Assembly: GCF_003205575.1 (NCBI RefSeq)
Contig: NZ_PYBW01000043.1
Location: 4,123 to 66,658 of the forward strand
Length of the DNA: 62,536 bases
Source: Streptomyces tateyamensis
GTDB lineage: Bacteria; Actinomycetota; Actinomycetes; Streptomycetales; Streptomycetaceae
Direction: 5' to 3'
Below are positions 26,938 through 35,032 of this stretch, piece after piece. The first letter of the stretch is position 1, and every line of letters begins with the position of its first letter. The position numbers and the translations under genes were made by a program. The notes beneath the pieces are model-generated. The model made no database searches, was not told where the DNA came from, and saw only the letters and a program-made list of their open reading frames with translations.

Positions 26938-27099
26938 GCGGGGCCACCGCCCCCGTGCCCGCAGCAGTAAACCGGCCAGCTGATTCCTGATCACGGTTCG
27001 GCGACGATCCGTCTGCCAGGAACCTGGTCAGGGGCCCTGACGGCCCGACGGCCGACAGCTTGCGGAAGCATACGGTTCATTGATCATCACGGGGGCCGG

Positions 27100-27233
27100 G
27101 TGAACGGCGCCGACGACGGCGAGCGCACCTGCCGGGCCTCCTTCCCCGAGTCCGACGGCTACTACGTCCACAGGCAGGACGGCCACAAGTACACCCTGTG
27201 CCTGAGCACCCTGCCGAAGCGGCCGGCGCCCGG
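27100..27233 (+). pseudogene. Possible gene fragment, unidentified
   Basis: From a GTG at 27100 the frame reads NGADDGERTCRASFPESD, then GYYVHRQDGHKYTLCLSTLP with coding-like codon use for about 45 codons. It then runs into the AraC promoter region without its own stop. I do not recognise the product. It may be a remnant like the DeoR fragment 160 bp upstream. Confidence 0.3.
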
Positions 27234-27313
27234 CCCCTCGTCGTTCTGGGGCCGGTCTTCACGGGCGCGACAATCGGCCGGACAGGCCCGGCCGCCCGCG
27301 CTAGATTGCCCGG

Positions 27314-28378
27314 ATGACCAACGGGACGATCTCCACCGCACTGATGCGCGGCTGCGTGGCGGGGCTCGGTGCGGCAGGGGTCGGCGCGGACAGGTACGCC
27401 CGGTTGGCGGGCCTGGAGCCGGACACCCTGGCGGACGACCTGGCCCGGGTGCCGACCGCGACCGGGCTGCTGGTCTGGGAGCAGCTGGTGCTGGCGGCCC
27501 GTCACACCTGCCTGGCCCAGCGGCTGGTGGAGTCCGTCCCCGCCGGGAGCCTGGGCGTCTGGGACCACCTGTTCACCTCCGGCGCCACCGTGCTGGACGG
27601 CGCCCGCGACGCCGGGCGGTACTTCCACCTGCTCAGCGATCCCGAGATCGACGCCCTCCAGGTGGTGCGCAGCGGCAGCCAGGTGACCCTGCGGTTCAGC
27701 TGCGCCACCGCGGAGCCGGAGGTGGTCGCGGCGGTCCAGGAGTTCGCGCTGGTGCTGTTCCTGCAGCGGGCCCGACAGGCGCGGCGGGCGCCGATCGTGC
27801 CGGTGCACGCCGCTCTGGTGCACCGGGCCCCGCGCGACCACTCCGCGCTGACCCGGCTGCTGGGCACCCGCAACCTGGAGTTCGGGGCCGCGAGCAACTC
27901 GCTCACCTTCCTCGCCGACGATGCGGCCACCGCGCTGCCCGACTTCCGCCCGGGGCTGCCGGAAGTGCTGCGCCGGCACGCCGACATGACGCTCGCCGCC
28001 ACCCGGCCCGCGCTGACCTGGCAGGACCGGTTCCGCGCCGCGCTGCTCGCCGGGTGCGCCGGCGGCGGCGCCGCACCGAGCCTCGAGTCGACGGCCCGTC
28101 GGCTGGCCCTCAGTCCGCGAACCCTGCAACGGCGGCTGTACGAGCTCGGTACGACGTTCCGTCAGGAGGTCGAGTCGGTCAGGGAGCAGCGCGCCATGCA
28201 GCTGGTCCGGGACAGCGAGCTGAGCCTGCCGGCCATCGCCGCCCGGGTCGGCTACCGCGACGTGCGCACGCTGCGCCGGGCCGTCCGGGCCGCCGGCTCA
28301 CCGAGGCGGAGTGGGACGAGCTCTACGCCCGGCACGACCAGTACCGGGCCTGACGGTGTGACAGCCGCTCCGCCCTGA
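27314..28378 (+). CDS. AraC-family transcriptional regulator (OruR/ArgR-like), possibly frameshifted at the end
   Basis: A 354-residue regulator. An Arabinose_bd-type N-terminal domain (about 20-210) is followed by an AraC helix-turn-helix: ESTARRLALSPRTLQRRLYELGTTF and LPAIAARVGYRDVRTLRRAVR. After about codon 327 the frame loses G/C third-position bias (AAGSPRRSGTSSTPGTTSTG). Another frame then gives a natural AraC-like end (LTEAEWDELYARHDQYRA, stop at 28353). A one-base indel near 28290 is likely, in the genome or the assembly. Target genes unknown. Confidence 0.82.
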   Translation: MTNGTISTALMRGCVAGLGAAGVGADRYARLAGLEPDTLADDLARVPTATGLLVWEQLVLAARHTCLAQRLVESVPAGSLGVWDHLFTSGATVLDGARDAGRYFHLLSDPEIDALQVVRSGSQVTLRFSCATAEPEVVAAVQEFALVLFLQRARQARRAPIVPVHAALVHRAPRDHSALTRLLGTRNLEFGAASNSLTFLADDAATALPDFRPGLPEVLRRHADMTLAATRPALTWQDRFRAALLAGCAGGGAAPSLESTARRLALSPRTLQRRLYELGTTFRQEVESVREQRAMQLVRDSELSLPAIAARVGYRDVRTLRRAVRAAGSPRRSGTSSTPGTTSTGPDGVTAAPP

Positions 28379-28390
28379 CCGCCCGCCCTT

Positions 28391-28435
28391 CCGGCCCGAC
28401 CCCGCCGTGCCCCCCGGCCCGACCCCGCCGTGCCC
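28391..28435. repeat. Tandem 23-bp repeat
   Basis: CCGGCCCGACCCCGCCGTGCCC occurs at 28391-28412 and again at 28414-28435, with a degenerate third copy following. It lies between the AraC gene and the terminator. Confidence 0.7.
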
Positions 28436-28450
28436 TCCCGGCCGGACCCC

Positions 28451-28490
28451 GACGGCCCGCCTGACCTGATGCAGTGTCGGGCGGGCCGTC
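28451..28490 (+). terminator. Hairpin terminator after the AraC gene
   Basis: GACGGCCCGCC (28451-28461) pairs with GGCGGGCCGTC (28480-28490). It insulates the RiPP cluster, whose first gene starts at 28622. Confidence 0.75.
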
Positions 28491-28621
28491 ATGCAGTACC
28501 GCGACCACCCCGCGCCCCCGGTGCCGACCGGGGAGGCGCTGCCTACAGTCGGTGGCAGATCAGCGCTTGATCAGCTCGACCCGGGATGCATCCCCAGTGT
28601 TCCCGACGTCAGGAGATCACC

Positions 28622-28825
28622 ATGGCCGGCACCACCCGCACCTCCGGCACCACCGGTTCCACCGGGACCGAGAGCTTCGAGCTCCAGGACCTCGACCTGA
28701 GCGGCCTCACCGTCAGCTCGCTGCGCGAGAGCGCGGCGCTGCCCGAGGGCGGGGCCTCCTGGGGCTCCAGCTCCTGCCAGGTCTCCTCGTCCTGCTCGAT
28801 GCCGCCGGTGCCCGAGTCGGCCTGA
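28622..28825 (+). CDS. lazA1: Thiopeptide precursor peptide 1 (lactazole LazA-like)
   Basis: A 67-residue precursor. The leader (1-45) ends FELQDLDLSGLTVSSLRESA, ALPEGGA and the core begins SWGSSSCQVSSSC. The leader motif and core match lactazole LazA from Streptomyces lactacystinaeus (core SWGSCSCQASSSCAQPQDM, from established knowledge). Ser1 and Ser12 followed by Cys13 are conserved, so a 32-membered pyridine macrocycle is predicted. Cys5 of LazA is Ser here. The tail (SMPPVPESA) differs. AGGAG precedes the ATG at 28622. The N-terminus has a Thr/Gly-rich extension missing from the other two precursors. Confidence 0.93.
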   Translation: MAGTTRTSGTTGSTGTESFELQDLDLSGLTVSSLRESAALPEGGASWGSSSCQVSSSCSMPPVPESA

Positions 28826-28872
28826 CCTCCCTCGTCGCCGTCGTCGCAGTTTCTCGGAGCAAAGGAGACACC

Positions 28873-29049
28873 ATGTCCGACACCGCTGACCGCCCCCACT
28901 TCGAGCTCGAAGACCTCGACCTGAGCGACCTCACCGTCAGCTCGCTGCGCGACAGCGCGGCGCTCCCCGAGGGCGGGGCCTCCTGGGGCTCCAGCTCCTG
29001 CCAGGGCTCCTCGTCCTGCGCCGTGCAGCAGCACCTCCTGCCGGCCTGA
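28873..29049 (+). CDS. lazA2: Thiopeptide precursor peptide 2 (lactazole LazA-like)
   Basis: A 58-residue precursor. The leader (1-36) contains FELEDLDLSDLTVSSLRDSA and ALPEGGA; the core is SWGSSSCQGSSSC plus a nine-residue tail AVQQHLLPA. The ring register is the same as precursor 1 (Ser1, Ser12, Cys13); only residue 9 and the tail differ. AAAGGAG precedes the ATG. The nucleotide sequence of leader and core is close to that of precursor 1, so one arose by tandem duplication. Confidence 0.93.
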   Translation: MSDTADRPHFELEDLDLSDLTVSSLRDSAALPEGGASWGSSSCQGSSSCAVQQHLLPA

Positions 29050-29096
29050 CCCGCGCCCACCCCGCCCGCCGCACAGCCGCCCGTGAGGGAGACACC

Positions 29097-29285
29097 ATGT
29101 CCGACACTGCTGATCTCCGGCGCTTCGAGCTCCACGACCTCGACCTCGGGGACCTCACGGTGAGCTCGATGCGGGACACCGTCGCCCTGCCCGAGGGCGG
29201 GGCCTCGTACGGCGGCCCGTGTTCCTGCGGCTCCTGCGGCCATCCCCAGCTGCCCACCCCGACCCCCTGGGGGTCGGCGGGCTGA
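29097..29285 (+). CDS. lazA3: Thiopeptide precursor peptide 3 with a different ring register
   Basis: A 62-residue precursor whose leader (1-36, FELHDLDLGDLTVSSMRDTV, ALPEGGA) matches the other two. Its core is SYGGPCSCGSC followed by a Pro-rich 15-residue tail (GHPQLPTPTPWGSAG). The only Ser-Cys pair aligned with the pyridine-forming Ser12-Cys13 is Ser10-Cys11. That is the spacing of classical 26-membered thiopeptides (Ser1/Ser10, as in thiocillin). Cysteines at 6, 8 and 11 are azole candidates. GAGGGAG precedes the ATG. Confidence 0.9.
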   Translation: MSDTADLRRFELHDLDLGDLTVSSMRDTVALPEGGASYGGPCSCGSCGHPQLPTPTPWGSAG

Positions 29286-29292
29286 CAGACGC

Positions 29293-29328
29293 CCTCGGGG
29301 CGTGCGGCATCGACCGTGCGCCCCGAGG
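29293..29328 (+). terminator. Attenuator-like hairpin between precursor and enzyme genes
   Basis: CCTCGGGGCG (29293-29302) pairs with CGCCCCGAGG (29319-29328); the stem extends inward to about 15 bp with two G-U pairs. It sits directly after the precursor-3 stop and before lazB. A partly read-through terminator here would give excess precursor mRNA over enzyme mRNA. Confidence 0.7.
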
Positions 29329-29368
29329 TGCCCGGGCCTGTCCAGCGGATTCGAACGGGGAGGACGGC

Positions 29369-31993
29369 GTGACCCAAGGCCAGCGCGACGGCTACGCCGT
29401 GAGCTGTGCGCCCTACGTCCTGGTCCGCGCCACCGTGATGCAGTACCCCGCAGCGGACCGGCCGACGGCCGCGTTCCGGGCGGAGCTGGCCCGCCTGAGC
29501 GAGCTGACGGCTGCGCTGACCGCGCTGGGGCCGCCGCTCGCTGACGCCCTGTACGCGAGCCGGGACGGCCATCCCCAGGACTTCCACCGCGAGGTGGTGC
29601 TGCCGCTGCGCCGCTCGGTGCACAACGGCCGCGAGCCCCGGCCCGCGCTGCTGGCGCGCCTGGCCGACCTGCCCGCGCGGGTGCCCGAGCTGGCGGCCTG
29701 GCTGACGCTGCGTCAGTCGCGGGCCGAGGCGCTGGCCGCCGCCGACCGGGCCGCCGCGCCCGCGCTGGCCGCCGACCGCCACGCCCTGGCCGCGCTGTGC
29801 CGTCAGCCCGCGCTGACCCGGGCCGTCGCCCTGACCAGCGCCGACCTGCTGCGCGCGGTCGAACGTGCGGGAGCCGGGGCCGCCGACCGCCGGGCCCGAA
29901 AGGAGGAGCCAGGGGTGCTGCGCTACGCCCTGCGGGCCAGCACCAAGACCAGCCCCTTCTCCTGGTTCACCGCCGTCGGCTGGGGCCCGCTGCGGCCCGG
30001 AACGGACGCCGGGCCCGCCCTCGCCCTGCCGAACCCGGTCCCGGTGGTCGAGGCCAACCGGACCCTGGTCAGCGCGCTCACCCAGGCACTGCTCGCCGCC
30101 CCGCGCCGCCGGGCCGGGCTCCCGCACCGGATGGCCAGCACCGCGCGGATCGCCGACGGCCGGGCCTGCTACGCCCGCAGCCGACCGGTGTTCGCGGGCG
30201 GCCGCTACCTGATCACCACCGAGGAGGAGGTCGAGCTGCCGGCCGGCGGTCCGCTCGCCTTCGTCGGTGCGCAGTGCCGTCGTCCGGTAGCCCTGGCGGA
30301 GTTGACCCGCCGGCTGAGCACCGCGCTGGGCGGCGAACAGGCGGCCGGACCGGCCGCCGGCTTCCTGGCCCGGCTGGTCGAGGCCGACCTGCTGGTTCCC
30401 TGCGACCCATTCGACCCGCAGGGCGCCGCCCCGCTGGAGCAGTTGGCGCACTGGCTGCGCGACTGGCCCGAGGACCACGACCTGGCCGACCGGATCACCG
30501 AGATCGGCCGGCACACCAGCCGGTTCGCGGACACCCCCGCCGACCGGCGCCCGGCCGCACTCACCGAGCTGACGACCCGTTGGACCGAGCTGCTCGCCGA
30601 GGCCGGCCGCCCCGTGCCCGAGCGCGGGGCACCGCTGGCCGTGCTGTCCGAGGACGTGGTGGCACCGGCACCGGTGCGCACGGACGGGCAGCTGGCGCCC
30701 GACGACACCGAGGCGCTGGCCGAACTGACGCCGCTGGCCGAGCTGTTCGACCTCGGCCAGGTGGTGCGGCGACTGGTCCGGGACCGCTTCGTGGCCCGCT
30801 ACGGACCGGGCGGGAGCTGCCCGCACGTCTGGGAGTTCGGGCCCGAGGTGGCCACAGCCTGGGAGCAGGCCTGGCAGCTCGGCACCCTGCTGCCGGGACC
30901 GGACCGGCCGGCCGGTCCGGCGGAGCTGGCCGGCCTGCGCGCCGAGGTGCTGGGCGAACTGACCGGACCGGGCAGCCCGGGCGAGTCGGGCGGTGCCGGG
31001 GAGGACGACGCGGACCTGGTGCTGCCGACCGCGCTGGTCCGCGGCCTCGGCCCGCGGCTGCCCGCCTGGGTCCGCGAACGACCGCTCAGCTACTCGTACT
31101 TCGTCCAGCGCGACCCGGACGCCGGGCTGCTCTGCGTGAACCACGTGTACGGCGGCTGGGGCCGGTTCAGCAGCCGCTTCCTGGACGCGCTGGACCCCGC
31201 CGCCACCGCCGAGCTGACCCGGCAGGTCCGCCGGGGGCTGGGCCCCGGCGCGCGCGGTGCCCAGGTCCGTCCGGTGGGCGGCTTCAACGCCAACCTGCAC
31301 CCGCTGCTGGTCCCCGACGAGATCGGCCCCGACCGGCGCTGGGCCTCGATCGGCGAGTCCGAACTGGACCTGGTCCACGACCCGGTGGGCGACCAGGTCC
31401 GGTTCCGGCTGCGTGCCACCGGGGAACTCCTCGACGTGCTGTACGCCGGCTTCCTGGCGCCCGTGATGCTGCCGCGGCGGCTCGCCGCGCTGCTCTGCGA
31501 CCACCCGCAGGGCGTGGTCGACCTGCGCCCGCTGCTGCCGCACCGCACGCTGGCGGCGCCCGGCGGCCGGGTACTGCGCACGCCCCGGCTGACCTACCGT
31601 CACCTGGTGCTGGAGCGGCGTCGCTGGCAGCTGCCGCCCGCGGTGGTCACGGCGCTGGGCGCCGAGCTCGCCGCCGACCAGCAGGTCCCGGTGGCGACCG
31701 TGGCCCGCTGGCGGGCGTTGCTCGGTCTGCCCGAGCAGGTCTTCCTGCGCCCGGCCCCGGCGGCCGGCGCGGACTGGAGCGCCGACCAGCTGCTCACCCA
31801 ACTGCGCCAGCCCAAACCGCAGTTCATCGATCTCGGCAGTGCCCTGCAGCTGCGCTGCCTGGCCCGCTGGCTGGCCCGCCACCCGGGTGGCGCGGTGCTG
31901 GAGGAGGCCCTGCCGACCCCGGCCGGGCACCCCGCACCCACCCGCGCCGTCGAACTGGTCGTGGAGGCCTACCGCGCGGGACGGGTCGCCTGA
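29369..31993 (+). CDS. lazB: tRNA-dependent Ser glutamylation enzyme (LanB_N-type, LazB-like)
   Basis: An 874-residue lantibiotic dehydratase N-terminal-domain protein. The family transfers glutamate from Glu-tRNA to core serines, the first half of dehydroalanine formation. Recognisable segments are GVLRYALRASTKTSPFSWFTAVGWG (family core), SYSYFVQRDPDAGLLCVNHVYGGWGRFSSRFLD, and a C-terminal FIDLGSALQLRCLARWL. It lacks the elimination domain of full-length LanB, which here is found in the C-terminal partners. The GTG at 29369 has GGGGAGGAC upstream. It is followed directly by the pyridine synthase gene. Confidence 0.92.
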   Translation: MTQGQRDGYAVSCAPYVLVRATVMQYPAADRPTAAFRAELARLSELTAALTALGPPLADALYASRDGHPQDFHREVVLPLRRSVHNGREPRPALLARLADLPARVPELAAWLTLRQSRAEALAAADRAAAPALAADRHALAALCRQPALTRAVALTSADLLRAVERAGAGAADRRARKEEPGVLRYALRASTKTSPFSWFTAVGWGPLRPGTDAGPALALPNPVPVVEANRTLVSALTQALLAAPRRRAGLPHRMASTARIADGRACYARSRPVFAGGRYLITTEEEVELPAGGPLAFVGAQCRRPVALAELTRRLSTALGGEQAAGPAAGFLARLVEADLLVPCDPFDPQGAAPLEQLAHWLRDWPEDHDLADRITEIGRHTSRFADTPADRRPAALTELTTRWTELLAEAGRPVPERGAPLAVLSEDVVAPAPVRTDGQLAPDDTEALAELTPLAELFDLGQVVRRLVRDRFVARYGPGGSCPHVWEFGPEVATAWEQAWQLGTLLPGPDRPAGPAELAGLRAEVLGELTGPGSPGESGGAGEDDADLVLPTALVRGLGPRLPAWVRERPLSYSYFVQRDPDAGLLCVNHVYGGWGRFSSRFLDALDPAATAELTRQVRRGLGPGARGAQVRPVGGFNANLHPLLVPDEIGPDRRWASIGESELDLVHDPVGDQVRFRLRATGELLDVLYAGFLAPVMLPRRLAALLCDHPQGVVDLRPLLPHRTLAAPGGRVLRTPRLTYRHLVLERRRWQLPPAVVTALGAELAADQQVPVATVARWRALLGLPEQVFLRPAPAAGADWSADQLLTQLRQPKPQFIDLGSALQLRCLARWLARHPGGAVLEEALPTPAGHPAPTRAVELVVEAYRAGRVA

Positions 31994-32121
31994 TGCGGGG
32001 CGGCCGACCCGAGCACGGGGAAGGCGGTGCGGCCACCCAGGCGCGCCGCCCCGGCTCCGGGACCGGCCGCCCGGTGCCGGGCGGGCGGCAGCGGGACCAG
32101 CCGAGCGACCAGGAGGCAGCC

Positions 32122-33288
32122 GTGCCCGACGCGACCGCGCGTGACGTCGTCACCTACTACCACCACCCGGTCAAGGGACCGCTGCTGCGCGGGGTGCTGC
32201 TCCCGCTCGCCGACCGGTACCGCGCCCAGGGCCTGCGGGTCCACCTGGAGCGGCACTGGCTGCACGGTCCGCACCTGCGGCTGCGACTCGACCGCTCCCC
32301 CGGGCAGCCGGCCGGCCGTCAGGTGGCCACCGCCGCCGAGGAGGCGGCCGAGGCTGTGCGCGGGTGGCTGCGCGAGCACCCCTCGCACAGCGAACTCACC
32401 GCGGCCGAGCTGCTCGCCCAGGCCGCCGCGGCCGGCCGGGTCGAGCTGGTCCCGCCGCCTTACACGCCCGTGCACCCCGACAACACGGTGCGGGTCGAGC
32501 CCGTCGACCGGTCGGCCACCCGGGACCTGCTCGGCCCCGACGGCACCGCCCTGCGGGAGGACCTGCTGCGGCTCGGCCTGTCCGCCCTGCACGCGGGCGC
32601 GGAGTTCCTCGGCGAGCAGCAGGACTGCGCCGTCGCCCGCCTGCAGCTGCTGGTGTCGGCGCTGGCCGCGCACGCCGCCGCGCATCCGGGCGGCCTGGTG
32701 GGCGGGCACTACTCGTACGTCTCGCACCTGGAGGACCACCTGCTGCACGAGGACCCGGACGGCGGGCTGCGCGCGGGCTTCGAGCGGCAGTGGCAGGCCG
32801 CCCGGCCGACCGTCACCGCCCTGGTGGCGCGGATCGCGGCCGGCGAACTGCTGGACCGCGAGCGCCCGTGGGCCCACTGGTCGGCGGCGGCCTGGCAGCT
32901 GACGCAGCACCGGTTCGATGCCGGGGCCGACCTGACCGGGCGCCCGGCGGGCTACCGCGAGCGGGCGGCCGCCACCGGGGACCAGGAGCAGCTGGCGCGG
33001 TGGAGCCCCGAGATCCGGACCAGGTTCAGCGAGTTCCACCAGCTGCTGCGCCGCTCGGATCCGCAGGGGACCATGCTCACCCGCCCGGACTACCTGGTCT
33101 ACCGCGCCTGCACCAACGGCCTGTACCGCCTGTTCACCATCTGCGACGTCCGCCCGGTGGAGCGCTACCTGGCGGCCTACCTGGTCACCCGAGCCGTCCC
33201 GGAGCTGACGGGCCACCACTGGCGGGACCGCCTGGCGGAAGTGGTGGCCGCGGTGGAGGCCGGGGCCACGGTGGAGGCCGCGTCATGA
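32122..33288 (+). CDS. lazC: Thiopeptide pyridine synthase (SpaB_C-like domain, LazC-like)
   Basis: A 388-residue protein of the thiopeptide-type bacteriocin biosynthesis (SpaB_C) family. It starts VTYYHHPVKGPLLRGVLLPLADRYRAQG with HWLHGPHLRLRL, typical of the fold, and ends with DYLVYRACTNGLYRLFTICDVRPVERYLAAYL. By position and length it matches LazC, which performs the aza-[4+2] cycloaddition between two dehydroalanines, forming the pyridine and releasing the leader. The GTG at 32122 has AGGAGG at ideal spacing; an ATG at 31993 overlapping the lazB stop is an alternative that would add 43 low-complexity residues. Confidence 0.9.
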   Translation: MPDATARDVVTYYHHPVKGPLLRGVLLPLADRYRAQGLRVHLERHWLHGPHLRLRLDRSPGQPAGRQVATAAEEAAEAVRGWLREHPSHSELTAAELLAQAAAAGRVELVPPPYTPVHPDNTVRVEPVDRSATRDLLGPDGTALREDLLRLGLSALHAGAEFLGEQQDCAVARLQLLVSALAAHAAAHPGGLVGGHYSYVSHLEDHLLHEDPDGGLRAGFERQWQAARPTVTALVARIAAGELLDRERPWAHWSAAAWQLTQHRFDAGADLTGRPAGYRERAAATGDQEQLARWSPEIRTRFSEFHQLLRRSDPQGTMLTRPDYLVYRACTNGLYRLFTICDVRPVERYLAAYLVTRAVPELTGHHWRDRLAEVVAAVEAGATVEAAS

Positions 33289-33344
33289 TCCGGCCCGCGA
33301 CCGGAACTCCCGTCCCCCGCCCCCTGACCGAGGCAGCCTCATGA
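33285..33344 (+). CDS. 19-codon minicistron coupling lazC and lazD
   Basis: The ATG overlaps the lazC stop (ATGA) and the stop overlaps the lazD start (ATGA). The frame encodes MIRPATGTPVPRPLTEAAS. It exactly fills the gap between the two genes and could carry ribosomes from lazC to lazD. The peptide itself probably has no function. Confidence 0.4.
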   Translation: MIRPATGTPVPRPLTEAAS

Positions 33345-35032
33345 CCGCGCCCGCCGTGGTGTCCGACGCCCTCGACGGGCTCGCGCGGGCGCGGTTGCGC
33401 CCCGGGGTCGGGGTCACGCCGCTGCGGGCCGGGCTGCACCTGCGCGGCTGGCGGTCCAGCGTGACGCTGGAGGGCAGCCCCGCGCTCCCCGCGCTGTGGC
33501 AGCTGCTCGCCGAGGTCCTGGCCGGCGGCGACCACGCCGCGCTCACCGACCGGGCGCCGGTCGGCTCGCCGCTGCGCGCCGCGCTGAACACCCTGGTCGG
33601 GCACCTGCGGGAGCACGACCTGCTGACCGGCCCCGCCGAGGACGCGCCGGCCTGGCTGCGGGTCGGTGCGGCCGACCCGGTGGCAGCCGCGGCCGACCTC
33701 GCGGCCGCCCGCCCGCAGCTGCGCACCACCGACCCGGCGAGCCCGCTCGCCCGGGCGGCCGCCCAGGCCCTCGTCCGCGCCGGGGCCGCGCCGGCCACCG
33801 TCGCCGCGCCCACCGCGGACGGCCTGGTCCTGCTGACGGCCGGCCCCGGCAGCGCGACGGCGGTCGGTGTGGCGGCGACCCCGGCGGGCGGCTTCGTCAC
33901 CGCGCCGGGCACCCCCGCGCAGGTCGCCGCGGACGCCGAGGCGCTGGCCGCCCGCCTCGGCCTGGTCCCCACCGCCGCTGACGAGGCGTCGCCCACCCCG
34001 GCCGCCCTCACCGCGCTGCTCGCCGGGGCTGCCGCCCACCGCCTGCTCTGCGCCCTGACCGGCCTGCCCGACCCCGCCACCGAGGGCGAGGACCACCACG
34101 TGCTGGCCGGCCTCCCGGCGGTCCTGGTGGTCGACGCCGCTCCACTGCGGTCGAGTTGGCGCAGCTGGCCGGCCCCGCGCCTGCCGGGCCCGGACACCTC
34201 GGCGCCGCTCGACCCGCCGGACACGCTCGCCCGGGCACTGCACCGGCTGGCCGCCCTCACCGACGGGCGGGTCGGCGTCCTGCCCGCCCCCGAGCCCGGC
34301 ACGCTGAGCCAGCTGCCGGTGGCCCGGGCCCGCTGCCCCGTCCCCGGCGGCACCCTGCTGGCCGCCGCCGTCCGTACCGACCTGGCCCGGCTGGACGCGC
34401 TCTGCCGGGGCGCGGAACTGCGCCTGGACACCGCGGAGTCGACGACCGCCGTGGGCGCCACCCCGGACCACGCCCTGGGCCGCGCCCTGCGCCGCGCCGC
34501 CACGGCCGTGGCCGCAGGCGGCACCCCGCTCCCCGTCCGGAGCTGGGCCGGCCACCCCCAGGCCGAGCACTGGTGGCGCACCCTCACCGCTGAGCTCGGC
34601 CGACCGGCCGAGCTGGGCGTCACCCGCCTCGCGCCCGGCGGGCACACGGCCACCGTGCGGGTGCCGGGCCGGCCGCCGGTCACCGCCGTCGAGGCGACGG
34701 CCGGGGACGCCGTCGCCTTCGCCGCGCTGGGCGCGGTGGCCCAGGCGGTCAGCGCGGAGCTGACCTTCCGTCACCTGTCGCTCCCCAGCGGCGCCGGTGC
34801 CGCCCTCGTGGCCGCCGGGCTGGAGCTGACGGCCTGGGAGGATGAAGGCTGGACGACCGGTTGGCTGACCGGCATCGCCGCCCGCGAGCCCGCGCTGCTG
34901 GCCGGCCTGTGCGAGCTGACCGGTCTGACGGTTCGTCCGGCCGACCCTGCCCCCGCCCTCGCCGAGGCCCTGCGCGCCTGCGGCTTCACCGTCCTCGCTG
35001 TCCGCCCCACCACGAACGGGGCGACCCGATGA
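33341..35032 (+). CDS. lazD: Cyclodehydratase partner with leader-recognition (RRE) domain (LazD-like)
   Basis: A 563-residue TOMM biosynthesis protein. The N-terminal 100 residues (RLRPGVGVTPLRAGLHLRGW, ...LVGHLREHDLLTGP) look like a winged-helix RiPP recognition element that binds the precursor leader. The remainder is a divergent, catalytically unassigned E1-like region; I see no zinc-binding cysteine pairs in it. With the YcaO protein it should install azolines on core cysteines and serines. Its stop overlaps the next start (ATGA), so the two subunits are made together. Confidence 0.86.
   Translation: MTAPAVVSDALDGLARARLRPGVGVTPLRAGLHLRGWRSSVTLEGSPALPALWQLLAEVLAGGDHAALTDRAPVGSPLRAALNTLVGHLREHDLLTGPAEDAPAWLRVGAADPVAAAADLAAARPQLRTTDPASPLARAAAQALVRAGAAPATVAAPTADGLVLLTAGPGSATAVGVAATPAGGFVTAPGTPAQVAADAEALAARLGLVPTAADEASPTPAALTALLAGAAAHRLLCALTGLPDPATEGEDHHVLAGLPAVLVVDAAPLRSSWRSWPAPRLPGPDTSAPLDPPDTLARALHRLAALTDGRVGVLPAPEPGTLSQLPVARARCPVPGGTLLAAAVRTDLARLDALCRGAELRLDTAESTTAVGATPDHALGRALRRAATAVAAGGTPLPVRSWAGHPQAEHWWRTLTAELGRPAELGVTRLAPGGHTATVRVPGRPPVTAVEATAGDAVAFAALGAVAQAVSAELTFRHLSLPSGAGAALVAAGLELTAWEDEGWTTGWLTGIAAREPALLAGLCELTGLTVRPADPAPALAEALRACGFTVLAVRPTTNGATR

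Noticed and set aside
28391..28446. CRISPR-like tandem repeat
   Set aside because: Two to three adjacent units without spacers; simple tandem duplication.
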